64,000 nt of DNA from Kangiellaceae bacterium (GCA_013373015.1 JABXIQ010000002.1:62001-126000), one strand, 5' to 3'; counted from the first letter of the stretch, positions 9,957 through 21,158 are shown. Made by a program: numbers and translations. Notes: generated by a model not told the origin, from the sequence alone.

Positions 9957-11164
9957 AACAGTTAAACGTCTTAAGAATTGGTGATTTTATCGAACAGTTA
10001 AAATTATCTGATCCGCGCACAAAACTAGATCCTTGGTTACTTGGACCTGTAATGGTGTTATTGGCAATCGGTTTTATTATGGTTGCCTCTAGTTCAATGC
10101 CATACGCTGAAGATAATATCAATGGCAATGAATATCATTTCTTGATACGCCACAGTATTTATCTTGTTATTGCGCTGATAGCAGCGATTTTTGTATTGCA
10201 ACTTGATAGTCGTTTTTGGCAGGTCAATGGCCCATACTTATTGCTGTTGGGCGTGGTTTTGTTAATAGCTGTGCTAATTGTTGGACGTGAAGTTAATGGT
10301 AGTAAACGTTGGATAGCATTTGGGCCATTAACAATGCAACCAGCTGAACTAATGAAGTTCTTCATCGTTACTTATTTGGCAGGGTATCTTGTCCGTCGTA
10401 GTGATGAATTGCAAACACAAATTCGTGGCTTTATGAAGCCATTATTAATCATCGGACTAATCGTTGCTTTCTTGCTATTGCAACCTGATTTTGGTTCTTC
10501 TGCTGTAATTTTAGCTACTGCTCTGGCTATGATGTTTTTAGCGGGCGCACGTTTATGGCAGTTTATTTCACTAAGCGCTTTTGTAGCTATTGTTATGGCT
10601 TTAGTAGCTTGGAAAGAGCCCTATCGTATGAAACGCTTGACCAGTTTTCTAGACCCTTGGGCGGATCAATTTGGTAGTGGTTATCAGTTAGTACAGTCAT
10701 TAATTGCTTTTGGACGAGGCGATTGGTTTGGAGCAGGTTTAGGTAATAGCGTACAAAAATTGTCGTATTTACCAGAAGCTCATACCGACTTTGTTTTTGC
10801 AGTGTTTGCTGAAGAATTTGGTTTTGTTGGCGTACTTTTCGTGATTGCTATGTTCATCATTATTTTTGTCAAAAGCCTTAGCATTGGCCGTCGTGCCCTA
10901 AAAATGGAGCAGTATTTCTCAGCTTATTTATGCTATGGCTTTGGTTTCTGGTTAAGTTTACAAGCCTTGATAAATATTGGCGTTGCTAGCGGCTCATTAC
11001 CAACAAAGGGGTTAACACTACCCTTTATAAGTTATGGCGGTAATTCATTAATCGTCAGCTGCATGGCGATTGCCATATTGTTGCGAGTAGATTTTGAAAC
11101 ACGTCGTAAAGAGCACGAATTTAATAAAGTAAAACAAGCCTATGCAGGAGGACAAGATGACTAG
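9953..11164 (+). CDS. ftsW: Cell division SEDS protein FtsW
   Basis: SEDS signature, TKGLTLPFISYGGNSL; likely start ATG 9953 rather than 9881. Confidence 0.95.
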   Translation: MKQLNVLRIGDFIEQLKLSDPRTKLDPWLLGPVMVLLAIGFIMVASSSMPYAEDNINGNEYHFLIRHSIYLVIALIAAIFVLQLDSRFWQVNGPYLLLLGVVLLIAVLIVGREVNGSKRWIAFGPLTMQPAELMKFFIVTYLAGYLVRRSDELQTQIRGFMKPLLIIGLIVAFLLLQPDFGSSAVILATALAMMFLAGARLWQFISLSAFVAIVMALVAWKEPYRMKRLTSFLDPWADQFGSGYQLVQSLIAFGRGDWFGAGLGNSVQKLSYLPEAHTDFVFAVFAEEFGFVGVLFVIAMFIIIFVKSLSIGRRALKMEQYFSAYLCYGFGFWLSLQALINIGVASGSLPTKGLTLPFISYGGNSLIVSCMAIAILLRVDFETRRKEHEFNKVKQAYAGGQDD

Positions 11165-12311
11165 TTCGAATGCACAACAAAATGCTATTCAAAAAACAAT
11201 TTTATTAATGGCTGGTGGAACAGGAGGGCATATCTTCCCTGCTTTAGCGGTGGGTCATTATTTACGTGACAAAGGTTGGAAATTACACTGGCTTGGCTCA
11301 GAAAATGGTATGGAGCAGGATTTAGTGCCAAAGCATGCTATTGATATGACATTGCTGCCAGTATCAGGTGTGCGCAAGAAAGGATTGTTGTCATTAATAA
11401 AAGCGCCTTTTCAATTGTTGAAATCAGTCTTGTTAGCACGAAAAGCTATTAAAGCAATTAAGCCAGATGTGGTTTTAGGTATGGGCGGTTTTGCTAGTGG
11501 GCCAGGTGGTTTAGCTGCAAAATTATGTGGTGTACCTTTGGTGATCCATGAGCAAAATGCCATTGCAGGAATGACTAACAGACAACTCAATCGCTTTAGT
11601 CAGTGGACGCTACAGGCTTATCCTGGTGCTTTTGCAGCAAATAAAAAAGTTAAAACGTTAGGAAATCCAGTTAGAACCGACATCTTCCATATTGCTGATG
11701 CTAATGAGCGAATAAAAGATAAGGAAGGCTCGATCAATATTTTGATTGTTGGAGGTAGTCGTGGAGCCGCTGTATTTAATGAGCGTTTACCCGAAACAAT
11801 GAATATTGTTAATGATGGTTTGTATTTAGATGTGCGCCATCAATGTGGCAAAGGCAATTCTCAAGCGGTTAATGAGCGTTATAACAATGGAACTAATCAA
11901 CGTCTAAATTTCTGCGTGACTGAATTCATTGAAGATATGGCGGAAGCCTATGCTTGGGCTGATTTGGTGATTTGTAGAGCTGGCGCATTAACAGTTGCCG
12001 AAGTTGCTATGGCGGGTTGTGCAGCAATTTTTGTTCCCTACCCTCATGCGGTAGATGACCACCAAACTCATAATGCTCGCTATCTTGCCGATCAAGGCGC
12101 AGCAGTAATTATTCAGCAGCATGATTTATCTGAACAAGTGCTGGCGCAAAATATCACTGCTTTGGCAAACAATAAACAACACATTATCGACATGGCACAA
12201 AAAGCACGTTCTTTAGCAAAACCTAACGCCACTCAGGAAGTCGCAGCATATTGCGAGTTGGCTGCAGGTGTAAGTATTACAGATGAGACAGAGGGTAAAA
12301 ATGGTTACTAA
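11157..12311 (+). CDS. murG: UDP-GlcNAc transferase to lipid I
   Basis: [25 protein letters not shown]; start ATG 11157. Confidence 0.97.
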   Translation: MTSSNAQQNAIQKTILLMAGGTGGHIFPALAVGHYLRDKGWKLHWLGSENGMEQDLVPKHAIDMTLLPVSGVRKKGLLSLIKAPFQLLKSVLLARKAIKAIKPDVVLGMGGFASGPGGLAAKLCGVPLVIHEQNAIAGMTNRQLNRFSQWTLQAYPGAFAANKKVKTLGNPVRTDIFHIADANERIKDKEGSINILIVGGSRGAAVFNERLPETMNIVNDGLYLDVRHQCGKGNSQAVNERYNNGTNQRLNFCVTEFIEDMAEAYAWADLVICRAGALTVAEVAMAGCAAIFVPYPHAVDDHQTHNARYLADQGAAVIIQQHDLSEQVLAQNITALANNKQHIIDMAQKARSLAKPNATQEVAAYCELAAGVSITDETEGKNGY

Positions 12312-13770
12312 TATCACTAACCCTAATGCTTTAATGCAGCAAGTTCCTGAGATGCGCAGAATTAAGCGTATTCATTTTATTGGTATTGGCGGTGCTGGTA
12401 TGAGCGGCATTGCCGAGGTGTTATTAAATTTAGGCTATAAAGTTTCAGGTTCTGATCTGAAGCAAAGTCGCGTAACAGACCGCTTAACACAAATGGGCGC
12501 TGAAGTTTTCTTTGGCCACCAAGCGAGTAATGTGGTTGATGTTGATGTTGTGGTAGCTTCCACAGCAATACCGCACGCTAATCCAGAAATCGTTGCGGCC
12601 AAAGAAAAGCGTATTCCGATTGTGCCAAGAGCAGAAATGTTAGCTGAGTTAATGCGTTTCCGTCACGGCATAGCAATTGCTGGAACGCATGGTAAAACTA
12701 CAACGACCAGTTTGATTGCCAGCATTTTTGCTGAAGGTGGTATGGACCCAACTTTCGTGATTGGAGGTTTGCTTAATAGTGCAGGTACTAATGCACGATT
12801 AGGAACCAGTCGTTATTTTATTGCTGAAGCAGATGAAAGTGATGCTTCATTCTTGCATTTACAACCAATGGTTTCGGTGGTTACTAATATTGAAGCAGAT
12901 CATATGGAAACTTACGGTGGTGATTTCAAAAATCTTGAAAATAACTTCATTGACTTTTTACACAACCTACCATTCTATGGTTTAGCCGTTATGTGCATTG
13001 ATGATCAAACAATAGAGGGTTTGTTAGCGAGAATTACACGACCTGTTTTGACTTATGGCTTTAGTGAAAAAGCAGATATACGAGCTATTGAATTTGATCA
13101 GCAGGGTACACGTAGCCATTTCAAAGTTGTTCGTAAAGGACATGATGGCATGCTAGAGATTAGTTTGAATTTACCAGGTCAGCATAATGTACAAAATGCT
13201 CTAGCAGCTATTGCTGTTGCTACTGAAGATGGCGTGAGTGATCAAGCAATTCAAAAAGCCTTGTCTGAATTTCAAGGTATTGGCCGTCGTTTTCAAATGT
13301 ACGGAGAGTTTAAGGTTGCAGATAAAACCGTCACCTTGCTGGATGACTATGGACATCATCCAAGCGAAGTTGCGGCAACGATTAAAGCAATGCGTAAAAG
13401 CTGGCCAAATAAGAGGTTGGTAATGGTTTATCAACCGCATCGCTATACCCGTACTCGTGATTTGTATGAAGATTTTTGCCAAGTGTTGTCAGAGGTTGAT
13501 GTTTTATTGTTGCTTGATGTTTATGCGGCAGGAGAGGAACCGATAGCTGGTGCCGATAGTCGTTCATTGTGTCGTAGTATTCGTCAGCGTGGAAAGCTAG
13601 ATCCAATTTTTGTGGAAGAACACAGTCAACTGCCAGAGTTATTGAATAACGTGATGCAAGATGGTGATGTGATTGTCACGCAAGGTGCAGGAAATGTCGG
13701 AACTTTGGCTCCCGCTTGGGCTCAAGCCAATATGGATTTAACCCGCTTGATAGATCAGGAGGAAAAGTAA
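12301..13770 (+). CDS. murC: UDP-MurNAc:L-alanine ligase
   Basis: [34 protein letters not shown]; start ATG 12301. Confidence 0.97.
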   Translation: MVTNITNPNALMQQVPEMRRIKRIHFIGIGGAGMSGIAEVLLNLGYKVSGSDLKQSRVTDRLTQMGAEVFFGHQASNVVDVDVVVASTAIPHANPEIVAAKEKRIPIVPRAEMLAELMRFRHGIAIAGTHGKTTTTSLIASIFAEGGMDPTFVIGGLLNSAGTNARLGTSRYFIAEADESDASFLHLQPMVSVVTNIEADHMETYGGDFKNLENNFIDFLHNLPFYGLAVMCIDDQTIEGLLARITRPVLTYGFSEKADIRAIEFDQQGTRSHFKVVRKGHDGMLEISLNLPGQHNVQNALAAIAVATEDGVSDQAIQKALSEFQGIGRRFQMYGEFKVADKTVTLLDDYGHHPSEVAATIKAMRKSWPNKRLVMVYQPHRYTRTRDLYEDFCQVLSEVDVLLLLDVYAAGEEPIAGADSRSLCRSIRQRGKLDPIFVEEHSQLPELLNNVMQDGDVIVTQGAGNVGTLAPAWAQANMDLTRLIDQEEK

Positions 13771-14726
13771 TGTTTGTTTTATCTCCTGAGCAAGCAGAAC
13801 AATTTGGCAAGGTTGCTGTTTTATTGGGTGGCTCATCCGCTGAGCGAGAAATATCATTAAAAACTGGTAATGCTGTGCTTAAAGGACTACAAGCTGCTGG
13901 TGTTGATGCATACGCGGTTGATCCAAAAATAGATGGTTTAGCGGCAATTAGCAACGGTGGTTTCGATCGTATTTGGAATGCTTTACACGGTCGTGGTGGT
14001 GAAGATGGTGTGATGCAAGGTTTCTTGGAGTTGCATGGCATTGCATACACTGGCTGTGGGGTAATGGCTTCGGCCATTGCGATGGATAAATTGCGCACTA
14101 AATTGATTTGGAGTGCGCTAGGTTTGCCTGTAGCGAAACACGCTATGGTCGAGACTGGAGCAATCAACCTAGAGCAGGCGCAAGAATTATTGGATCAACT
14201 CAACGGTTGTGTGATGGTTAAACCTATCCGTGAGGGCTCAAGCGTAGGAATGGCTAAAGCTGATAATGCGCAGGACTTAGTTGCTGCAATAGCGCAAGCA
14301 AGCGAATTTGATCGAGAAATTATGCTTGAGCAATGGGTCGATGGCGAAGAGTTTACTGTGGCACTTTTGAACGATAAGGCTTTACCGAGTATTCGCTTGC
14401 AAACACCAAATACCTTTTATGATTTTAAGGCGAAATATCAAAGTACAACTACGGAGTATTTTTGCCCAAGCGGTATAACGGATCAAGAAGAAGTAGAGCT
14501 AGCTGATTTGGCGCAAAAAGCATTTGCTGCATTGAATGGTCAGGGTTGGTCACGAATTGATTTTTTACGTGACCGAAAAACTAAGCAATGGGTGTTGCTA
14601 GAAGCCAACACGATTCCAGGTATGACCGAAACAAGTTTAGTTCCAAAAGCAGCAAAAGCGGCTGGTATGAGTTTTGAAGAACTCGCTGTAGAAATACTCA
14701 AAACGAGTTTTGTGGAGCGTCGTTAA
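13770..14726 (+). CDS. ddl: D-alanine:D-alanine ligase
   Basis: VLLGGSSAEREISLKTG, EANTIPGMT; start ATG 13770. Confidence 0.96.
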   Translation: MFVLSPEQAEQFGKVAVLLGGSSAEREISLKTGNAVLKGLQAAGVDAYAVDPKIDGLAAISNGGFDRIWNALHGRGGEDGVMQGFLELHGIAYTGCGVMASAIAMDKLRTKLIWSALGLPVAKHAMVETGAINLEQAQELLDQLNGCVMVKPIREGSSVGMAKADNAQDLVAAIAQASEFDREIMLEQWVDGEEFTVALLNDKALPSIRLQTPNTFYDFKAKYQSTTTEYFCPSGITDQEEVELADLAQKAFAALNGQGWSRIDFLRDRKTKQWVLLEANTIPGMTETSLVPKAAKAAGMSFEELAVEILKTSFVERR

Positions 14727-14727
14727 T

Positions 14728-15540
14728 ATGGCAAAAATGGCAACCCGAGCGCAAAAACGTGATGTAAAAAATAGAGGTGACTCTATTAAAGCGTTAGTCA
14801 AACCAATGAAATGGTTTGCGGGTTTGTTAGCAGGCGGTTTAGTCGCGGTTGCATTGGTTTTTGCAGGGGTTTGGCTGTTTAGTATTAATACGGATAATGT
14901 TTTTCCAATTAATAGAGTAGAGATTACAGGGCAGCAATTTACTCAAGCTAAAGATATTCATGGCGCTTTAAGAGCAATTGAAGACCGTGGTTTTTTCACC
15001 ATGGATATGCAGCAGGCAGAACAAGTGATGCAAGAAATTGCTTGGATCAAAAAAGTGCAATTAAGGAAGATTTGGCCAGATACCTTACAAATTGTTGTGA
15101 GAGAACATAAGCCGTTTGCATATTGGGGTAAAGATGGAGTGGTTTCTGATGATGGTGAAGTTTTTTATCCAAATCAATTACCAGAAGCTAACTGGGTAAG
15201 TCTTAACGGACCTGACAGTTTGGCTAAAGATTTAACTCAGTTGTTACAAAATTATCAACAGCAATTGCAACAACAAAAATTAGTAATACAAAAAATGGAC
15301 TTGAGTGAACGTGGTTCAATCGATCTTACTTTACAGGGTGATATAAAAGTGTACTTAGGTAAGGTGCATGTGGAGCAACGGTTGGAGCGTTTATTACAGT
15401 ATTTTGAAGTTTTGACAGCGCAAAATAAGCAGCAGTTGGCTTATTTAGATATGCGCTATCAGAACGGTATGGCAGCAAAGTGGATTGATGGTGAAACACA
15501 AACATCGAGTGAGAACGGCCAAAGTAGCCGGGGTATATAA
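14728..15540 (+). CDS. ftsQ: Cell division protein FtsQ
   Basis: POTRA-like region following ddl, single N-terminal TM; start ATG 14728. Confidence 0.93.
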   Translation: MAKMATRAQKRDVKNRGDSIKALVKPMKWFAGLLAGGLVAVALVFAGVWLFSINTDNVFPINRVEITGQQFTQAKDIHGALRAIEDRGFFTMDMQQAEQVMQEIAWIKKVQLRKIWPDTLQIVVREHKPFAYWGKDGVVSDDGEVFYPNQLPEANWVSLNGPDSLAKDLTQLLQNYQQQLQQQKLVIQKMDLSERGSIDLTLQGDIKVYLGKVHVEQRLERLLQYFEVLTAQNKQQLAYLDMRYQNGMAAKWIDGETQTSSENGQSSRGI

Positions 15541-15543
15541 GCT

Positions 15544-16770
15544 ATGTCGAAAATATCAGATAAAAGATTAATTGTGGGGTTAGATATTGGTACCTCTAAA
15601 GTGGTGGCCATTGTCGGTGAAGTTGGTGCTGATGATACGGTAGATATTATCGGTATCGGCTCTCATCCTTCGCGAGGACTGAAAAAAGGTGTGGTTGTAA
15701 ACATCGAGTCAACAGTTGCTTCTATTCAACGTGCGATTGAAGAAGCTGAGTTGATGGCGGGCTGCCAAATTCATTCTGTTTATACAGGAATTGCGGGCTC
15801 CCACATTAAGAGTTTGAACTCTCACGGTATCGTAGCGATTAAAGACAATGAAGTGGGTCAAAGTGATGTTGAGCGCGTCATTGATGCGGCAAAAGCTGTT
15901 GCTATTCCTGCAGATCAGAAAATTCTGCATGTATTACCGCAAGAGTTCATCATTGATAACCAAGAAGGTATTCGTGAGCCTGTAGGTATGTCAGGTGTGC
16001 GCTTAGAAGCAAAAGTTCATATGGTGACTGGCGCCGTTTCTGCTGCACAAAATATTACGAAATGTGTAGCTCGCTGCGGATTAGAAACAGAGGATGTGAT
16101 CCTTGAACAGTTAGCATCGAGTTATGCCGTGTTGACCGATGATGAAAAAGAACTCGGTGTTTGTTTGATTGATATAGGTGGCGGCACTACTGATATCGCA
16201 ATCTTTACAGGCGGCGCTATTCGTCACACTGCAGTTATTCCAATTGCGGGAGATCAGGTGACTAATGATATTGCAGTTGCTTTGCGTACACCGACTCAGT
16301 TCGCAGAAGAAATTAAAATCAAATATGCCTGCGCATTGCGTCAATTAACAAATTTAGAAGAAACCATTGAAGTTCCGAGTGTAGGTGATCGTCAACCACG
16401 ACGTTTATCACGTCAAATTTTAGCTGATGTGGTTGAGCCGCGCTATTCAGAGTTATTTGAACTAGTGCACGCTGAAATTCGTCGCAGTGGTTTTGAAAGC
16501 ATTATCGCAGCAGGCATCGTGATTACTGGTGGCGGCTCAAAGATGGAAGGCGTTATTGAGTTAGCTGAAGAGGTTTTCCACATGCCGGTACGCCAAGGTA
16601 TGCCGCAACACATCAAAGGTTTGGTGGATGTAGTGAAAAATCCAATTTATGCAACTGGCGTAGGTTTGTTGTTATATGGCAAAGATGATGTTGGCCATAG
16701 TAGAGAAAGAAATGTTTCTGGCTTTTCCAGCTTGTTGGAGCGCATGAAAAGTTGGTTTAGTGGCTTTTGA
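15544..16770 (+). CDS. ftsA: Cell division protein FtsA
   Basis: LIVGLDIGTSKVVAIVGEV, DIGGGTTDIAIF, C-terminal amphipathic helix. Confidence 0.97.
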   Translation: MSKISDKRLIVGLDIGTSKVVAIVGEVGADDTVDIIGIGSHPSRGLKKGVVVNIESTVASIQRAIEEAELMAGCQIHSVYTGIAGSHIKSLNSHGIVAIKDNEVGQSDVERVIDAAKAVAIPADQKILHVLPQEFIIDNQEGIREPVGMSGVRLEAKVHMVTGAVSAAQNITKCVARCGLETEDVILEQLASSYAVLTDDEKELGVCLIDIGGGTTDIAIFTGGAIRHTAVIPIAGDQVTNDIAVALRTPTQFAEEIKIKYACALRQLTNLEETIEVPSVGDRQPRRLSRQILADVVEPRYSELFELVHAEIRRSGFESIIAAGIVITGGGSKMEGVIELAEEVFHMPVRQGMPQHIKGLVDVVKNPIYATGVGLLLYGKDDVGHSRERNVSGFSSLLERMKSWFSGF

Positions 16771-16879
16771 TAAATGCTTTACAGCATTTATCGAAAAGTG
16801 AAGTAAGACAAATCATTGAAGTAACAAATTTTTTTTATTTTTAGTAGTAAACAGGTAAACAAATCGAAGGGGAAAGATT

Positions 16880-18052
16880 ATGCCTAATATGTTTGAGTTA
16901 GTTGATAGTTGCACAAGCAGCGCAGTAATCAAAGTCGTTGGTGTTGGCGGCGGCGGCGGTAACGCTGTTGAACACATGGTTAAAGCCAATATCGATGGTG
17001 TTGAATTTATTTGTGCTAATACAGATGCACAGGCTTTGGATGCGTCGTCGGCAAAGACCACTATCCAAATTGGTCAAAATATTACTCGTGGCCTTGGTGC
17101 TGGCGCCAATCCTGAAGTAGGTCGTCAAGCGGCCATGGAAGATCGTGAGCGCATCATGGAAGTGTTAGAAGGTTCTGACATGGTGTTTATTACTGCTGGT
17201 ATGGGCGGTGGAACAGGTACTGGTGCTGCACCAGTGATTGCTGAAATTGCTAAAGAAATGGGTATCTTAACCGTTGCTGTAGTAACTAAGCCATTCAAAT
17301 TCGAACGTAAAAAACGTATGGCGTTAGCTGAACAAGGTATTGATGAATTACGCAGTGTAGTTGATTCATTAATCATTATTCCAAACGATAAGTTAGTTGC
17401 TCAATTTGCTGGGTTGCGTTTAACCGAAGCCTTTGCTTCTGCAAACTCAGTTTTACACGGTGCTGTGCAAGGAATTGCTGAATTGATTACTTGCCCTGGC
17501 TTAATCAACGTGGATTTCGCAGACGTGCGTACAGTTATGGCCGAACAAGGTCAGGCTATGATGGGAACTGGAATTGCTTCTGGTGAAGGTCGTGCACAAA
17601 TCGCTGCAGATATGGCCGTTGCGAGTCCATTGCTTGAAGATGTGGATCTATCAGGAGCACGCGGTATTTTGGTGAATATTACTGCTAATGAAGACTTCAC
17701 CATTGATGAATTCTCAGAAGTGTGTGAAGTGATCGAAGATATCGCCCATGATGATGCAACAGTGGTCGTTGGTACTGCGATTGATGCGGCCATGGGTGAC
17801 GAAATTCGCGTTACTGTGGTTGCAACTGGTCTTGGCCAAGAAGCGGGTATGCGATTAGTCAGCAATAATAATGAACAAGCGCGTAAACCAAGCGGCGACT
17901 TGGATTATGGTAAGTTGGATTTACCACCAGCATTGCGTAAGCAAGCAGGCGTTGCACAACAGAAAGTCGAAGAGCCGCAAAAGATGGCGGTTGGTAGTGA
18001 TGTTGATAACTTTTTAGACATTCCTGCATTCTTGAGAAAGCAGGCTGACTAA
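16880..18052 (+). CDS. ftsZ: Cell division protein FtsZ
   Basis: GGGGNAVEHM, GMGGGTGTGAAPVIA tubulin signature, C-terminal DIPAFLRKQAD. Confidence 0.98.
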   Translation: MPNMFELVDSCTSSAVIKVVGVGGGGGNAVEHMVKANIDGVEFICANTDAQALDASSAKTTIQIGQNITRGLGAGANPEVGRQAAMEDRERIMEVLEGSDMVFITAGMGGGTGTGAAPVIAEIAKEMGILTVAVVTKPFKFERKKRMALAEQGIDELRSVVDSLIIIPNDKLVAQFAGLRLTEAFASANSVLHGAVQGIAELITCPGLINVDFADVRTVMAEQGQAMMGTGIASGEGRAQIAADMAVASPLLEDVDLSGARGILVNITANEDFTIDEFSEVCEVIEDIAHDDATVVVGTAIDAAMGDEIRVTVVATGLGQEAGMRLVSNNNEQARKPSGDLDYGKLDLPPALRKQAGVAQQKVEEPQKMAVGSDVDNFLDIPAFLRKQAD

Positions 18053-18147
18053 TTGTTGGAGCATTTATTCAGCATAAAGTCAGAATTAATAGTATAAAAA
18101 GTGTCATAAATTTGAAACTAATCGGTTAGCTTGGTTTCATAGAGTTT

Positions 18148-18187
18148 AGGAGGCAATCCCTTCGAGCCTCCTTGCTCGCCCTTTTTA
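18148..18187 (+). terminator. Candidate terminator/attenuator after ftsZ
   Basis: AGGAGGC(18148-18154)...GCCTCCT(18166-18172) stem overlapping alternative CGAGC(18163-18167)/GCTCG(18174-18178) stem, followed by CCCTTTTT. Confidence 0.45.
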
Positions 18188-18389
18188 TGACCATTCAGGA
18201 AACTGAAGTGCGAAGTTAAAGGGATGCAGCAAAAATAAGAAGAAGGTCGCATTTAAACGGATATTTCAAACAGTTGTATAAAAAATGTTCAAAAAATGTT
18301 CAAACAACTAAAATATTGTGTTAATATGCGCAGAAATTGTAGATAGATTTTACATAAACTCTTGATTTTTCAAGAATTTGGAGAAGTTA

Positions 18390-19304
18390 ATGATAAGACA
18401 ACGTACGTTGAAGACAACCATTCGCGCTACTGGCGTAGGTTTGCACACTGGTGAAAAAGTGTACTTAACCTTGCGTCCAGCACCAGTGGATACAGGGATT
18501 GTGTTCCGTCGCGTTGATTTAGATCCGATCGTGGAGATCGATGCTAAGCCAGAAAATGTAGGTGATACCACACTTTCAACCTGTTTGGTGAAAGGCGATG
18601 TGCGTATTTCGACCGTTGAACACCTTTTGTCAGCAATGGCGGGTTTAGGCTTAGATAATGCATTTATTGATGTGTCAGCACCTGAAGTTCCTATTATGGA
18701 CGGTAGTGCTAGCCCATTTGTATTCTTGTTGCAATCAGCAGGAATTACCGAACAAAACGCTCCAAAGAAATTTATTAAGATCAAAAAACGTGTAGAAGTT
18801 TCTGATGGCGAAAAAACGGCTGTATTTGAGCCTTTTGATGGATTTAAAGTAGCGTTTACCATTGATTTTGATCACCCAGTATTTAAGAAAAGCCGCCAAA
18901 CATCAGTGATTGATTTTTCAAGCACTTCGTTTGTCAAAGAAGTCAGCCGCGCGCGTACTTTTGGCTTTATGAAAGATATTGAATATTTACGTGCTAATAA
19001 TTTAGCGTTAGGCGGTAGCCAAGATAATGCCATCGTGATGGACGATTATCGTGTATTAAACGAAGATGGTTTGCGTTACGACGACGAGTTTGTAAAGCAT
19101 AAGATTTTAGACGCGATTGGTGATTTGTTCTTGCTAGGTCATAGTTTAGTAGGCGCATTCTCAGGTTATAAATCAGGCCATGCGCTAAATAATCAATTAA
19201 TCCGTCACCTAATGGCTGATGAAACTGCTTGGGAGTTGGCTACCTTTGATGATGCCAGCGCAGCACCAATTTCTTATATTATGAATCCAGCGTTATCTGT
19301 TTGA
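18390..19304 (+). CDS. lpxC: UDP-3-O-acyl-N-acetylglucosamine deacetylase
   Basis: [24 protein letters not shown]; start ATG 18390 (track start is an upstream TTG). Confidence 0.97.
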   Translation: MIRQRTLKTTIRATGVGLHTGEKVYLTLRPAPVDTGIVFRRVDLDPIVEIDAKPENVGDTTLSTCLVKGDVRISTVEHLLSAMAGLGLDNAFIDVSAPEVPIMDGSASPFVFLLQSAGITEQNAPKKFIKIKKRVEVSDGEKTAVFEPFDGFKVAFTIDFDHPVFKKSRQTSVIDFSSTSFVKEVSRARTFGFMKDIEYLRANNLALGGSQDNAIVMDDYRVLNEDGLRYDDEFVKHKILDAIGDLFLLGHSLVGAFSGYKSGHALNNQLIRHLMADETAWELATFDDASAAPISYIMNPALSV

Positions 19305-19333
19305 TTTAACAAGAAATTTTATTAAAAGGATTT

Positions 19334-19366
19334 AACTGGCGCTACTATGGCGCCAGTTGCGTTTTT
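19334..19366 (+). terminator. Rho-independent terminator after lpxC
   Basis: AACTGGCGC-TACTATG-GCGCCAGTT followed by GCGTTTTT. Confidence 0.75.
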
Positions 19367-19438
19367 GAGTTGTGTCACGGATATGGAACGGTTTTAATGG
19401 CACAATCTAGCGCTCTTAGAATGTTAAAAACTGTAAAA

Positions 19439-19756
19439 TTAACTATTCACGTTAGGCGCTGTTTGTATTAGTATGTTGCCGAGTGAAAAATGACCAGCTT
19501 GACGCAAGTCGGTCAATAACTGAGAAGAAAGATATCTCAAGCGTGTTGCCCAGACTGGGCTGTCAGCACCAAGTATTAAGGTTTGTCGGTTGTAATTGAC
19601 AACTCTACAGTGCGCAGCAAGCTCTGGTGGTAAAAACTGGTGGACATCTTGAGTGATGGAATCGAGCGCATTGGATTTATCCATAAGCGCCTTTAACACC
19701 CCGTCGGGAGTGTTGAGAATATCAGCCACGGATTTGGCTCGGAATGGACGCTTCAT
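19439..19756 (-). CDS. DUF721 family protein
   Basis: 105 aa, FLPPELAAHCRVVNYNRQTLILGADSPVWATRLRYLSSQLL; located between lpxC and secA. Confidence 0.8.
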   Translation of the reverse strand: MKRPFRAKSVADILNTPDGVLKALMDKSNALDSITQDVHQFLPPELAAHCRVVNYNRQTLILGADSPVWATRLRYLSSQLLTDLRQAGHFSLGNILIQTAPNVNS

Positions 19757-19952
19757 AGTATGTATTAGGTTGTAGCTCGTTATTTATTGGGTTGCAATCA
19801 CTGCCTTGAATGTTCTGGGCTAATGAATGGTCAGTAGGCATTGTAAGCTGACTGAAGTGAGTTTGTCATTATACGACGCACAACTAGGGTAAATTTTTTA
19901 ATTTTACATGGAGCTAGGTGTCGTGAATTTAGAGTGTGGTTGATTATTAACG

Positions 19953-20870
19953 ATGCGAATTACGGTAATTAAAAGCGATCAAAAAGGAATCAAGGCTTTG
20001 GAGTTTGGTCGCTCAAAACTTTTATTAACCAGCATGTTAACTTTGACGGTGGTAGTTGGAGCAATTGCGGCAACGCATTTTTTAACGCGTTGGTCTTTAC
20101 AGCAAGATTTAGTCAGCGAAGCTGCTATTGAGCAATGGCAACAAGAGTTGGTGACGCAAAAAGCTGAATTAGCAGAAGCGAAGAAGGCTTCAGATGCTCA
20201 AGTCCAAGCTTTATCAAGTCGTTTGGCGACGATGCAAGCGCACATTTTGCGTTTAGACGCGGCAGGTTCGCGTTTAGTAGCTCAAGCGGGTATTGATGAT
20301 GAGTTTGGATTTGGACAAACTCCTGCTATTGGTGGCCCATCAGAAAGCGAATATGCGGTTAAAGCAACCTATGCCGACGTTTCTTATTCATTAGATCGTT
20401 TAGAAAACAGTATTCAAGCCAAAGAGCAAGAGCTAAGTGCTTTGGAAGCACTTATATTTGATCGCGAAATCAGCGCCGAGCAGGAAATTAGTGGTCGTCC
20501 AATTGCTAAAGGTTGGTTGTCATCTCCATACGGTAATCGCGCAGATCCTTTTACGGGTAAGCGCGATTGGCATCCAGGAATTGATTTCGCCGCATTATCA
20601 GGCTCAGACGTTGTAGCAACAGCTGCTGGAGTGGTAACTACCGTTGAGCGTAAAAATGGTTATGGTACTTTTGTCGAGATCAGTCATGGCGACGGCTATA
20701 CCACGCGTTATGGTCACAATAAGACGGTATTGGTTAAGAAAGGCGATATCGTTGAGAAAGGTCAAGTGATAGCAAAAGTTGGCTCTACCGGTCGATCTAC
20801 TGGTCCGCACGTGCATTATGAAATTACTCGTAACGGCAAGACTCTTAATCCGTACAAGTTCTTAAAATAA
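19953..20870 (+). CDS. M23 family metallopeptidase, envelope-anchored
   Basis: GWLSSPYGNRADPFTGKRDWHPGIDFAA...HGDGYTTRYGH...GSTGRSTGPHVHYEI. Confidence 0.93.
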   Translation: MRITVIKSDQKGIKALEFGRSKLLLTSMLTLTVVVGAIAATHFLTRWSLQQDLVSEAAIEQWQQELVTQKAELAEAKKASDAQVQALSSRLATMQAHILRLDAAGSRLVAQAGIDDEFGFGQTPAIGGPSESEYAVKATYADVSYSLDRLENSIQAKEQELSALEALIFDREISAEQEISGRPIAKGWLSSPYGNRADPFTGKRDWHPGIDFAALSGSDVVATAAGVVTTVERKNGYGTFVEISHGDGYTTRYGHNKTVLVKKGDIVEKGQVIAKVGSTGRSTGPHVHYEITRNGKTLNPYKFLK

Positions 20871-20888
20871 ATATCGGTTGTGAAAAGA

Positions 20889-20911
20889 AAGGGCTTGCGA
20901 GCCCTTTTTTT
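20889..20911 (+). terminator. Rho-independent terminator
   Basis: GGGCTTGCGAGCCC followed by TTTTTTT. Confidence 0.85.
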
Positions 20912-21158
20912 ATGCCAATAGCCTGTTGCAAGTTTTCTTTCTGATTGGTTCAATAAAACGCTACTTAAGCCTTGTTTTTTTGTGCTAAAACCCCATTTGA
21001 TGAAAATAGTCTATGATTTGCACATTCTGGCGTTTACAGAGCGCCTAATATGGGTACAATCGAGTGCTTTATACAATATTTTTAGCAAGATAATAAATTT
21101 CAGCAAGCAGCTACTTAGGCTGTTTTGACAAGATAAACAACTATAAGACCTGACACAC

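Noticed and set aside
17551-17865. Antisense ORFs within ftsZ, ftsI, murE and other dcw genes in the track.
   Set aside because: They lie opposite strongly conserved coding frames, have low-complexity translations and no recognisable domains.
20912-21158. Search for a secM-like arrest peptide upstream of secA.
   Set aside because: No forward ORF with a SecM-type arrest sequence in the gap; the upstream neighbour is an M23 peptidase followed by a clear terminator.
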